This document shows, piece after piece, positions 12,401 to 22,609 of a stretch of 64,000 bases of DNA; positions within the stretch are counted from its first letter, which is position 1, and each line of letters begins with the position of its first letter. The notes under the pieces were generated by a model, which had not been told where the DNA came from, did not search any database, and saw only the letters and a list, made by a program, of their open reading frames with translations. The position numbers and the translations under genes were made by a program. Origin of the DNA: Takakia lepidozioides (lineage: Eukaryota; Streptophyta; Takakiopsida; Takakiales; Takakiaceae); assembly GCA_030704615.1 (NCBI GenBank), contig CM060731.1:71776756-71840755 (forward strand), given 5' to 3'.

Positions 12401-12619
12401 CCCGCGGCGCGCCCGACTCGATCCCGGAGTGTCAACATCCTCCGCATCACCTGAAATTTGGCCCCGGTCCCTTCTGCGATTGTGCCCGGCAGCCTATATT
12501 GGATCAGCCTCGTCGCCACGAAAAATGGTCGCTCTAGGGCCACAATCGATATGTGGTACTACCTCCCCATCCTCGAGGGAGACGGGTCAATGTTTCCTCA
12601 CCATCCCATCTTAATTAAC

Positions 12620-13020
12620 ACACACCACCAACACTTTCATTTCTCAAAAAAACCGTTGGCAAAAAAACCCTATGCCTCAGCCTCGGGGCTTTCAAAATTG
12701 GTAACCAAAGGCGGAGCATCCCTATGGTGCTAGAGCCCAAGACAATAAATCCTTCCTCTCGTTCTATCTTCAGGATGCTCACACTATGGAAAAATTTGTT
12801 GAGACCCAACGCTTTGCGATTATAAGATTGAACCACATTTTGGGTATGTGAATCCTAATTACACCGTTTATCCTTTTATCCCCAAGACCCACAACCAAAA
12901 CCGCCAATCCAAAACCCAGCACCATAAAGAAAAGCAAACACCCTAACCCAGTACCATATGAAAAAAAAATAAAATAAAATAAAAACTAAGAAACCCAAAA
13001 GGCCATAAACCCTAAATCCA
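12620..13020. other. Non-coding stretch near the 5' edge of CACTA 1
   Basis: AT-rich sequence containing CCCTAA-type words near 12940-13015 and A-runs near 12960-12985. No gene is visible. It may be the transposon's promoter and 5' leader. Confidence 0.35.
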
Positions 13021-13024
13021 GAAA

Positions 13025-13262
13025 GGCCGGCCGTCGCCTCCTGCGACACTCTGGCGTCGCATTGGACGACGATTTTTTTTTTTTTTTTTTTTTTTTAAGC
13101 TGGGGGTCGCACCCCGCGATGGACAGCCGTCGCGGGGGCCGACGTGTTTTTTTATTTATGGGGCCGGGGGTCGCAAGAAACGACGGCCAGCCGTCGCAAT
13201 CTTCATTTTTACATTTCAAAAAAGGGCGGGCGCAGGCGTGCGACGGCCGGGCGTCGCACGTG
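13025..13262. repeat. GC-rich subterminal repeats of CACTA 1
   Basis: Several copies of GCGACG-type and CGTCGC-type words in both orientations surround a 24-base T run (13073-13096). Very similar repeats lie at 55260-55940 next to a CACTA terminus. In CACTA elements such subterminal motifs bind the element-encoded DNA-binding protein. Confidence 0.6.
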
Positions 13263-13319
13263 GGCGCCGCGCCTTTTTTTTTCCCTAAGTGCTTCAAGCA
13301 TCTCTTTCCCCTCCCGTTT

Positions 13320-13690
13320 TCGTTTGTTCTCTGGGAGAGAGGTAGTTCAGAGAGTGGGGTTTAGGGTGGAGGAGAAACGCACCTGCTGCTAAGCCCGAGG
13401 TGGTCGCAAGGCCCCAAGGAGTTTGCCCCCAACGCCGCTCCAACGCCCAAGGTAAGCAGCACCTCCTTCCTCACTTTCTGTCTTTCTTTCTTGCCCTAAG
13501 CACAGGCTAATGTCTCTCTCCCCTGTGTGCTAGGAACACCGCGCAGAGACGCGACCTAACGAGCTGAAGAGAGAGAGAGCCGTGGTGAGCGAGGGAGAGA
13601 CGCCCTGCAGCGGCGGGGACCCACGCCGCTGGCAGTCACGACAGCACCGTAGCAGCTCACTTCAAGCACCAGCAGCAGCAGAGGTACGTC
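13320..13690 (+). other. Possible untranslated exons of a plus-strand gene
   Basis: GCCCAAG/GTAAGC near 13451, a pyrimidine-rich stretch ending TGTGTGCTAG/GAACACC near 13533, and GCAGAG/GTACGTC near 13683 look like two exons with a short intron. No long reading frame crosses them. They could be the 5' end of the gene whose later exon is at 20513-20732, with repeat-filled introns between; this is speculative. Confidence 0.25.
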
Positions 13691-13696
13691 AGAAAA

Positions 13697-14116
13697 ATTG
13701 CACTCTCCCTTTCCTCCCTGCTTCTGTTTACTATTCAAAGGTAGTCTTCCTGCCCTGACTTTAAATTTAGGTCTGGTGCCAAGACTGGGATAGACCCTTG
13801 AGCGCATCCATGATGTCCTCCCCCATGTCACAGATTGGAAACAGGTTTAGGGAAGTTTTCTTCCTAACTTCATTTTCATCGGACAATTTTTTGGTTTACA
13901 ACAGACATGGCTTTGGACACTACAATCTCTAAGTCAGGTTTAGCCATCAAGGTCAAGACTTGCGGGTCCAGATTCAGATCCTTGAGAATCTCTTTTACTC
14001 TCTTCTCCCAGGGCTCACCCTGTTTGACAAGGCGGTCCTGTTTCCAAGATACAGAATCGATTAACTTAGGATATCTGGTGTTGGACATATGTTGCAGCTG
14101 AACCCACCATCTGACC
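13697..14116 (-). pseudogene. LINE-like reverse transcriptase 3' end, copy 1
   Basis: This block is a direct repeat of 14657-15076, of the same length (420 bp). Read on the minus strand it encodes the end of a non-LTR retrotransposon protein: SNTRYPKLIDSVSWKQDR, an Asp/Leu-rich stretch, then KFKVRAGRLPLNSKQKQ and GECN. The reading is broken by stops and frame changes, and the copy ends just before the cysteine motif kept in copy 2. Confidence 0.55.
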
Positions 14117-14206
14117 TTGAATTTAGGGTGTCGGGAGCTTAAAAGAGAGCAGCACAGAAGAGAGGGAGAGAGAGGGACAAAGAGAGGGCGTGAGAGGGAG
14201 ACATCA

Positions 14207-14321
14207 GGGGGCAACAAAGAAAAGAAAAGAAGGTGGGGGGAGAGTGATTGAGCAGCTGCTACTGCTCAGTCACACCCCCCCCCCCCCCCCCCCATATTCT
14301 CTGTTTTTCTTTGTTGCCCCC
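14207..14321. repeat. Long imperfect hairpin ending in GGGGGCAACAAAGAAAA
   Basis: The left arm GGGGGCAACAAAGAAAA...GTGGGGGG...GTGATTGAGCAG is answered by CTGCTCAGTCAC...CCCCCC...TTTTTCTTTGTTGCCCCC. The outer and inner arms are both complementary, giving a fold of roughly 115 bp with GA-rich flanks. Related full or half copies occur at 18170-18276, 15076-15110 and 58536-58569, so it is a dispersed family. Confidence 0.65.
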
Positions 14322-14497
14322 TCTCTTGGGGAAACAAAAGGGACAAATCCTACCTCTGTCAGGGGCTGACGTTGGTAGTAAGACTTACCTTCACATATAG
14401 AATTAATCAGGGTTTTCCAGATATCCTCTACAAATCCCTTCACACAAGCATCAATCTGCTGTGTGTGAGATGCCCATAAACTAGGCCTCAGAAGGGG

Positions 14498-15076
14498 CTA
14501 GGCTTTTGGCTCAGCCTCGACTTTTTCAAAGTTAGTAAACAGAGGTACATGCACAATTCCCTTGATAGATTTGAAGAGAGCGTCTCTTTGGTGAGAGAAC
14601 CCCGGACAATGTATCAGAAAATGAGTACTGTCTTCAGATTGCCCACACAACGGGCAATTGCACTCTCCCTTTTCTCTCTGCTTCTGTTTGCTGTTCAAAG
14701 GTAGGCTTCCTGTCCTGAGTTTAAATTTCAGTCTAGTGCCGAGAGTGGGTAGACCCTTCAGGTCATCCAAGATGTCCTCCCCCATGTCACTGACTGGAAA
14801 CAAGTTCAGGGAAGTTTTTTGCCTAGCTTCATTTTCATCAGACAATCTCATGGCAACAGACATGGTTGGATACTACAGCCTCTAAGCCAGATTTATCCAG
14901 CAGGGTGAAGACTTGCGGTTCCAAGTCTAGGTCCTTGAGAATCTCTTCTACTGTCTTCTGCCAGGACTTAGCCTGTTTGACAGGTCGGTGGGCGGTCCTG
15001 TTTCCAAGATATAGAGTCGATTAACTTAGGATATCTGGTGTTGGACATATGCTGCAGCTGACCCCACCATCTGACC
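14498..15076 (-). pseudogene. LINE-like reverse transcriptase 3' end, copy 2
   Basis: A 121-residue minus-strand frame (14863-14498) contains RLKFKLRTGSLPLN followed by CNCPLCGQSEDSTHFLIHCP. That C-x2-C...H-x4-C arrangement after 'LRTG.LPLN' is typical of the C-terminus of plant and fungal LINE pol proteins. The upstream part (14864-15076) matches copy 1 but is frameshifted. Only the 3' end is present, as expected for 5'-truncated LINE copies. Confidence 0.6.
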
Positions 15077-15600
15077 TCCCCCCCCCCCAACCCATTTTTT
15101 TTCATTGTTGCCCCCTCTCTCCCTCTCCCTCTCTCTCCCACTCTCTCCCTCTCTCTTATTAACTTTTTCTACCCCCTCGTTCCCTCTGTGGTTTTTTTTT
15201 TTTTTGTGAGCAGCACGAAAGAGAGGGAAGATAAAATGTCTTGTCGAGACATGGACAAGACCAAACAAGGTCTTTGTCAATTTTTATGACAAATCAGCCT
15301 CATAACGAGGCACTATCAATCACTCTTCATTCATAAACCAGTCTGATGACATAACAGATCCCACGGTTCATGAAATCTTTGGGTGGGGGGGTGGGATTAT
15401 ATAAAAATCCGCTTCAGACAGACAGGGACCCAATCAAGGGTATGCTTCAGATGGAATATTAGAAACAGATCATAGTAGGAAGATCATGTTTATCTTGCTA
15501 AGTTTACCACCCATGCTCACATTAATAAACTGGAGAAGAAGTTCCAGTTTTTATATAACATAATGGCCAGATTAGAGCAGTAAACAGTTTCTAAACCATT
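15077..15600. other. Pyrimidine-rich block and spacer, no gene seen
   Basis: 15076-15110 matches the right half of the hairpin family (poly-C then TTGTTGCCCCC). It is followed by CTCTCC microsatellite to about 15150 and a T-run near 15192. The remainder to 15600 shows no coding signal. Confidence 0.4.
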
Positions 15601-15852
15601 TACACATGAAGGGAATGTCCACACATCTTGTTTTTTGCCCCAAGACCTGGTTTCAGTCTGGGGCCAGTGTATAAGTGGATTCAAAAGGTTTTGAGCAGCA
15701 AGTGATTACTGATTATCACAGACTGTTAAGAAATCCAGAAAAACATAGGGCTTGCAGTAAACAACATACTTGGCCTAGAGCCTAATGGCTGGCACACAAT
15801 ATCACCCATGGTTACATTGTATTTGTGTAGATATTTCTAAGCAGCGTGTAAA

Positions 15853-16945
15853 CAGGGAACATAACATAGGTTAATGTATTATGTTCCATAGCCTGGTTTC
15901 AGTCTGGGTACAACATACACATGCCCTAGCAAAGTGTTTATAAAATCACAAAGCATCCATGTAAGTACATAGAGATACATCTGGGCTGCATAGGTTTAAA
16001 CCCTGATGTCTTACAAGGTTTTAGCCAGATTGTCTGGGTTCCAACAAAGACCTCATTACTGTGTTACTTGGTACAAGTCAAATCAGTAAAGCCAGCAAGG
16101 GTCATTTTAACACAACATGTAGAGTAGAGCTGTAACCAAATTGTTAATCAGCCTGTTATCCAGATTTAGACATTACATGTTTTGTCTTTAGTCCCAGAGC
16201 CTGGTTTAGTTCTGGGGTCAATCTGTGGCATTCTCATCAGGGTATTTGTCTATCACAGACTGAAAGGAATCCCAAAAAAAACCAGAGGGCCTGCATTAAA
16301 CATCATACATGGCCAGGAGTCCAATGGCTGGGATACCATACGACCTCCTACATTGCTGCTTGGTATGCTCCAAGTCACAATAGCAGGCCAGTATTGTAAA
16401 CAGGGAACATAACATAGGAATTGTGTTATGTCCCATAGCCTAGTTTCAGTCTGGGTACAACATACACATACCCTAGCAAAGTGCTTATAAAATCACAAAG
16501 CATCCATGTAAGTACATAGAGATACATCTGGGCTACATAAGTTTAAACCCTGATGTCTTAAAAAGGCTTTAAACAGATTGTGTGGGTTCCAAAAAGGACC
16601 TCACTACTGTGTTACTTGGTCCAAGCCAAATCAGCCAGCAAGGGTCATTTTTAGTTTCACAACATGTATAGTAGGGCTGTAACCAGATTGTTAATCAGCC
16701 TGTTATCCAGATTTAGACATTACATGTTTTGTCTTTAGTCCTAGAGCTTGGTTTAATTCTGGGGGCAATCTGTGGCTATCTCAGCAGGGTATTTGTCTAT
16801 CACAGACTGAAAGGAAATCCGGAAAAATAGAGGGCCTGCATTAAACAGCATACATGGCCAAGAGCCCAATGGTTGGGATACCATACGACCTCCTACATTG
16901 CTGTTTGGTATACTCCAAGTCACAATAGCAGGCCAGTATTGTAAA
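15853..16945. repeat. Tandem repeat of about 548 bp, two units plus partial neighbours
   Basis: The unit starting CAGGGAACATAACATAGG at about 15851 recurs at about 16400, and sequence after it remains closely similar for the full period (AGCCTGGTTTCAGTCTGGGTACAACATACACAT, GAGATACATCTGGGCT, TTACATGTTTTGTCTTTAGTCC and others). A diverged partial unit precedes it (15620-15790). Internally the phrase CCTGGTTTCAGTCTGGG recurs in related forms. No protein is encoded. Confidence 0.7.
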
Positions 16946-17210
16946 CCGAAAACAAGAGCACATAATGGGCTGTAAACAACAAATCCACCCCATGATAGAG
17001 TGTAGAATTCAAAAGTAAGAGTCTTTAAGAGAAAATATGTATTCTAGTAAAGCTCATCTAATGAACAATGCTCAACAAGGAAGGGTGGAAGCATAGCCAA
17101 AAGGTCAAAAATATGGAAGCAGATTTGAATTAGCTCCCTGAAGATCAGTTGGAGTCGACATTGCCTCAATTGCTTGGATTCAATCAACTTCAAGCTTCAT
17201 AAGTCATGTT
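16946..17210. other. Spacer between tandem repeat and inverted-repeat boundary
   Basis: No coding potential and no recognisable repeat is visible in this short stretch. Confidence 0.35.
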
Positions 17211-18169
17211 AAGTGAGGGCCCTCACCTGGTCCCATCACATGCAATCAAAAAACAATGAAGTTAGTGAAGATGTGGAACCCCAGGTGAATATCAGGCCTC
17301 ACGCTTGTTATCGTTGTACAACATGCGTTCAAAAGCAAGAAGAGATCAAAAGCAAAGCAAAGATAGTCCACAACCTTAAGGGTTTGTGGAAGAGGATTCG
17401 ACATAGCTCCAAGAACTCGACAATCAACAGCACAAACAAACAGCGGTTTGCTGATTTCTACGAGCATTTTATCATGTGAAGAGACTTCCTGAAAGTTTAA
17501 GAGCGGCGCTGGATCTTAATGACCATTGAACGGATCGACAAACAATCACAGCTTAGGGTAGATTGTCCGCCAAGGGAAGAGACAACCTCATTCAGGGAAT
17601 TGAAGTTCTGCCGCCATTGCATACCCCAAGGGGAATCGAAAAGTACTGGAAACTTGCCAGAGCACTTGCAGGCAGTCATAAAGCTTCTCCATAGCCATCA
17701 AATTCACAAGATTCATGTTTAAATGAACCCTCTGACACCATCTCTCAGCTCAAGCAGAATCAAAACGCACGAGTATCGTGCAGAGTTTAAGGGCGGAGGA
17801 AGAGATAGGGCAAACCTTCGCGATTTCATCCAAATTAGATGAAAAATAGGTAATGAGATGTAAAGAACTTCCCTGATTCCGTCATGATGTCATCCAGTAG
17901 GGATAGCATCCAAAATAGAGTCTGGCTTTCATTAGGGTTAGTTCTCATGACCAAAATCATCCAAAGAACCCAGCTATCAGAGAATATTCTTTAATGGAAT
18001 TCCTCCATTTTCATGATTATATCCAGTATGGATGAAATTAAAATATGGTTTAGACAAAATTAGTCCAAGCCGTCCTGGGTTTTGGAAAAAATACAAGCAA
18101 GTTCCTTGTATAGAGGGAGAGGGTGAGAGGGAGAGAAGGACAGAGAGAGGGAGTGAGAGGGAGAGATCA

Positions 18170-18276
18170 GGAAACAAAAAGAAAAAGAGGAAGGTGGGGG
18201 GGGGGGGGAGTGATTGAGTAGCAACTGCTCAGTCACACACCCCCCCCCCACCTTTTTGTTTTTTCTTTGTTGCCCC
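18170..18276. repeat. Second copy of the CAACAAAG hairpin family
   Basis: AAACAAAAAGAAAAAG, a G-run, GTGATTGAGTAGCAACTGCTCAGTCAC, a C-run, then TTTTTGTTTTTTCTTTGTTGCCCCC form the same nested fold as at 14207-14321. GA and CT microsatellites flank it. Confidence 0.6.
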
Positions 18277-18339
18277 CTCTCTCCCTCTGTCTCCCTCTCT
18301 ACTGGGAATTGGCAGTTTGCTATCAGTATTGATTTTTTG

Positions 18340-18660
18340 TTTTCTCATCCTCTATCAGGCTTTTTCATCCATACCGGATGAGCCACCAGGATGGACACTG
18401 AATTACCTCTAGGATGGTTCTTTTGGCCTTTTCATTCCTCCTCTATTGACTCTCATCCATACCGGATGAGTCACCATGGAAGAAAAGAATTACCTCTATG
18501 GAGGTTGCCAACAGCATCCTGTTTTTCCATCCGTACAGGATGAAAAATTACCAGGGTGATAATTTTTCATTCCTCTTTTATTGACTCTTGTTATCCATAC
18601 CGGATGGTCTGGTAAGGAATGATAGAATTACCTAGATGGAGATAAGGCGCTGCCACGGAT
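18340..18660. repeat. Degenerate repeats of CATCCATACCGGATG
   Basis: The near-palindrome TCATCCATACCGGATGAG and variants occur near 18365, 18449, 18528 and 18594, each followed by GAATTACCT or AAATTACC and a TTCATTCCTC...TTGACTC phrase. Spacing is roughly 65-85 bp. Confidence 0.55.
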
Positions 18661-19330
18661 GATATTCCCTACTTTTTCATCCTGACACAAATGATCTATC
18701 TATGGATGATATGATTATGGCCTGGAATTGATCTTTACTACCCCTAATTATGATTAATTACGGTGGAAACCCTAACCCCTACCCCCAAAACCTATTTTTA
18801 ACCTTGCTGCGGATGAAATCCGTCAGGGTATATGGAGTCGTCCTACTATTTTTCATCCACGGAGGAATAATCGGGGGACAACCCTATGTTGTCTCTCCTG
18901 CTGTCAGAAGCACGCGATGACGAGCACCTGGGGGGGCGCGAAGGCGGCGCCTTGTCTCTCTTGTAGCGGGAAACACCGCTATGAACCCTCCTCTGGCTTT
19001 TTCTGTGCTTAGCAAGGATGCTTATGATGGGAAGTTCTCTCCCTCCTTTCTAGTGCCTTGCGATTGTGCCTACTTTGCTTCATTGCTTATGTGCTTTGTG
19101 GAGGCGGCTTGATGCGGGTGGTGATGGCGCATAACCCTCTTCCCCAATCGCTTAAGGTGCCTTTGGAGTTTAGGGATTCTCATGTTCTTATCTCTTTCTC
19201 TTGCTTTTGAGTTTCTTAATTGACATCGATGACAAGTGTGAGGGTCTGTGATTCACCTGGGGTTCCACAATCCTCACTAACCTGTTGGTTTTTGTGGGGG
19301 CTTGTGATGGGACCAGGTGAGGATCCTCAC

Positions 19331-20512
19331 CTACTTTGAAGTTTCTTGAGCATGCAAATTGGGATATGGGCTGAGGAGACCTAGGGTTGTGCGCGTTGTG
19401 AGGTGGCTGCTGGCTACAGCCCCGATTTCAACACAACTGTCCTTGACTTGATATGCTCCAGCCTGCGTTCTGGCCTTTGTCGTTCTGCCGCCGATGCGCA
19501 ACTCGGCCTGACGGGCTTGTTTCCTGAGGCTTGCATACAAACCATACCCTCCCTTTTAATCTTTGACAGCAAAGCCTGTGGATTACTAAGCTAGGTTGTA
19601 AGTTATTTTGGCCAAAGAGGATCTGATTTTTGGTGGTATGTTTTTGGCGGTTTTGGGTAACTATGGATCTGATGGCCTTGAAGTTCGCAGCCTGGTAGGG
19701 TACTGCCCTGCTCCTTGTCAGGCCTACTTTTGATGTATACTGGATCGTAGTAAGGTGTTCTTTGCATGTCTTAGCATGGAACTCTTGAAGGATGAGGATG
19801 GTAAGCTGCAATGGAATCCTACCTATTGTTTTGGATTTGTCATGACATCAGGCCAATGACCTGCCATCTGTTTTTTTATACAAAAGATGATGGATCTCGG
19901 TTGTTCATGCTGTTTGTTGGTACAAGTCTTGAACCTGCAATCTGACAGGCTGCATTCACATTCCCTTGATACCTTGTATGATCGCATGTCTCGGGGTGCA
20001 TACAAATGATATGGAATCTACTTCATCTGGCTCAAGTTGGACTGCTTGGTGGGATACTGAGATTCTGACAAAATGCAGGCTGGTCCTTATGCCTTGGCTG
20101 ATGCATGACCTGCCATAATTAATGGCTCAATTGGTAAGTTGCTGGTATATGTACAGGCTGAACCAAGAGGCCTTGCAGCATGCACAGGGACAACAATATC
20201 TTATCTTGTCCCACACAAGAACAAACCCCGCCCTCCCACCCTGTTTTGTCTTGGATGATTGGGTGGTGTCTTTTGGGATGATTTGACAAGACTGGAAATG
20301 TGAGATAGTGCCCTATCCAGGGCTGTTTATGTCTTTAATTGACAATGACCCTTATGGGTCTTGTCTATGTCTTAACATGACGTGAATATCTTCCCTCTCT
20401 CCCTGTTCCAGTGTACTTAGTGGTGTTTGTACACACCATCTACCATCTTCTTTTCTTGTTTCTGATTCACCATGGTATCATACTGACATGGTTTTTTTTG
20501 GCTGACCTGGCA
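19331..20512. other. Possible exon/intron region, no gene resolved
   Basis: Short plus-strand open stretches (for example around 19403-19594) are interrupted by stops. The segment 20210-20512 ends in a pyrimidine stretch and GGCAG preceding the exon below. I cannot assign a product. Confidence 0.3.
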
Positions 20513-20732
20513 GAAAGCCAGCAAGGTTGTGCTTCAATGGAAGGATGAGCTTAAAGCACTTGGATATCAGCTGCCCCTACCGCTTCCAATTCCAGCGGTG
20601 CAAGCTACACTTGCACACATTAAACCAGGTGACTTCCATGCCACCTTACAAAAGCTGGAATTTGAAGCTTTCGAAGAAGCCAGTGATAACCGGCCTGTCT
20701 TTTTACTTGAGACCTTAGCTTTGGATGATTGA
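20513..20732 (+). CDS. Unrecognised exon of a plus-strand gene
   Basis: After a plausible acceptor (TTGGCTGACCTGGCAG) an open frame encodes a 70-odd-residue segment containing LQWKDELKALGYQLPLPLPI and ATLQKLEFEAFEEAS, then a TGA. The next codons keep a protein-like look (GISANKNGKWLEKIQKYHSK and a downstream TAA near 20846), so the stop may be a mutation or an intron edge may be misplaced. Residue composition looks like real coding DNA, but I do not recognise a family. Confidence 0.4.
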
Positions 20733-20869
20733 GTTGCTCTTGGCATTTCAGCGAACAAGAATGGGAAGTGGTTGGAAAAAATCCAGAAGTACCATTCTAA
20801 GTTGATGGAGATTCTGGATGATGATACTACTGAAACCCTATTTTAATTAATTCTGGACTTTTGGTTTAA

Positions 20870-22030
20870 ATCCGGACTAAACTTAATATATATTTGTATT
20901 AAATTTAATTGAAATATTAATAATATCATGGCGTAATGTGTGATTGAACTTTGTGAAATTTCAAGTGATGTCATACTTGTTTCAAAATGTGTCATAGAAG
21001 AGGTCCATTTGACATTGAAGTGCTCATTGTGAAGTAGCAGTATTGAACAACGTCCACTTGGAAGTCGAATAAAATAATATTCCATTGCAGGTCATCATGA
21101 TAAACAAATGGGTCGCATCGAACATGGGCCAAACTCGTACTCTACCATACTCGATACAACTTGCTAGTAATTTTATTGATTGAATCTTCATATGAAACAC
21201 AATGTTCACATACCACGCCATTGGAATGAATCATGTTTTGGATGTGACAAGGGCAGTAAAATATTAGAATAGCATGAAACATTCGGAAGAGGTACTAGGG
21301 TAGTACAATAAGGTTTGGGGTGTAACTAGAGAGAAGTGTAATAATGTTTGGATTTACAGTAAGGGTAAGGGTTTAGGGTTTGGATTTAGGGTACAAAAAG
21401 ACAAACAAATATGATGGACTCATACTCGGTAGAATTAAGAAATGGTTGAGGAATTTGATATCCCTGTAATCATTCTATCATACCTTATCCAACAAAAGAA
21501 AATATTAAAAGAGCATGAAACATTGAGAAGATGTAACATGGTAGTACAATAAGGTTTGGAGTGTAACTAGGGTAGTACACTAAAATTATTGGTTTATGGT
21601 AAGATTAATGGTTTAGAGGTGATGGTAAAGGTAGGGTTTTCGGTTTGGGTTTAAGAACACTATTGGACAAACAAATATGGAAGACTCACAATCGCTAGAA
21701 CTTGGTGTGTGTTAGAAGGATAAAAAAATAAAAATAAAATGGAGAAACAAATATTATGGAAGAGTCATTGGGTCGGAGAAGTATTTAGATTGAGGATTCG
21801 TCCTTGGAACCTGGTATTAAGATACATATGGCTATGGTATGGATACTTCATTCCCATTTGCAAGGGAAGAGTAAGGATTTAGACGTAACAATGGCGTAGG
21901 GTTTTGTTTAGGGTTCCCGTTGAGGGTTTAGGGTTTGGGTTGCAGGCAGAAATGGTGAGCATACATGCCGGAAGACTCGCACTCGCTACAACTTAGTGTT
22001 GTTAGTAAGGTAGTACTAAGCAAAATAAAA
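20870..22030. other. AT-rich region with TTTAGGG-like stretches and a ~250-bp direct repeat
   Basis: GTAGTACAATAAGGTTTGG(G/A)GTGTAACTAG occurs near 21303 and 21541 with similar surrounding sequence. GGGTTTAGGGTTTGG occurs near 21369 and 21927, and resembles the plant telomere unit TTTAGGG. No gene is visible. Confidence 0.5.
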
Positions 22031-22609
22031 ATGAAGAACTGAGAATGACATGCACAAGCAGCCTTCTCCAGAGCTGCCGGATTTGCACACGCATTGCAAA
22101 CAATCTAAGGTTCACTCAACTATCTAAAGTTCACTCATCCAGCGAAGCTAGGATGAAGATGCAAAAACAAAGCGAGGTAACAAAGCGAAAGCAAAAAAGA
22201 AATCGAACAAACCGAAAGCAGAAGTGGCTTGCTCGGCTTTAGTTGGCGCGGGTTGTGAGCAAGACACTGGAATGTCCTGCTGGAGCTTCAGTTTGGCCAT
22301 GCGAGAGATTGGCCGTCGTCCGTAGTACAGAGCTTTCAACTTCCGCCGCGGTCTGGATGTGAGGTCTCTCTCAGGAGAGCCATGCCCTTCAGGCGGCATA
22401 AGTCCCAGCCAAAAAGATCTCCGTTTTTGGGGTACATGCCTCGAATAGCATGTTAAGCCAAGATTAGCATGAGATTTAGGGTACGTATCCAGGAAGCCAT
22501 GTGTCGCCAGCCCGAATGAAAACCGACGGCGGTGGACATTTATTGCCCAACTGCGCAATTAAATGTCGGATGAAGCCCTCCATGTCGGATGAAAATCGAC
22601 GTAAAGAGG

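Larger units (their letters stand above)
5696..13262 (-). mobile_element. CACTA (En/Spm-type) DNA transposon 1 carrying a SET-domain gene
   Basis: The minus-strand TNP2-like transposase (5696-9713), an SET-domain gene (10930-11486), a proline-rich segment and a cysteine-rich N-terminal segment (12197-12400) lie in one block. The right-hand (5') edge holds GC-rich subterminal repeats at 13025-13262 with alternating GCGACGGCC and GCCGTCGC words. The same words occur beside the CACTATAGGAAA terminus of the second CACTA element at 55249. I did not find CACTA termini for this copy, so the outer limits are estimates. Stops and frameshifts in the transposase suggest it is no longer autonomous. Confidence 0.7.
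17213..19330. repeat. Segment bounded by a 28-bp inverted repeat with internal palindromes
   Basis: 17213-17240 reads GTGAGGGCCCTCACCTGG followed by TCCCATCACA; 19303-19330 is its reverse complement except for two central bases. Each copy holds a perfect 14-bp palindrome (GTGAGG-GC-CCTCAC or GTGAGG-AT-CCTCAC), so the two differences preserve pairing. The 2.1-kb interval holds a hairpin (18170-18276) and degenerate repeats (18340-18660). No transposase frame is visible. It may be a non-autonomous element. Confidence 0.45.
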
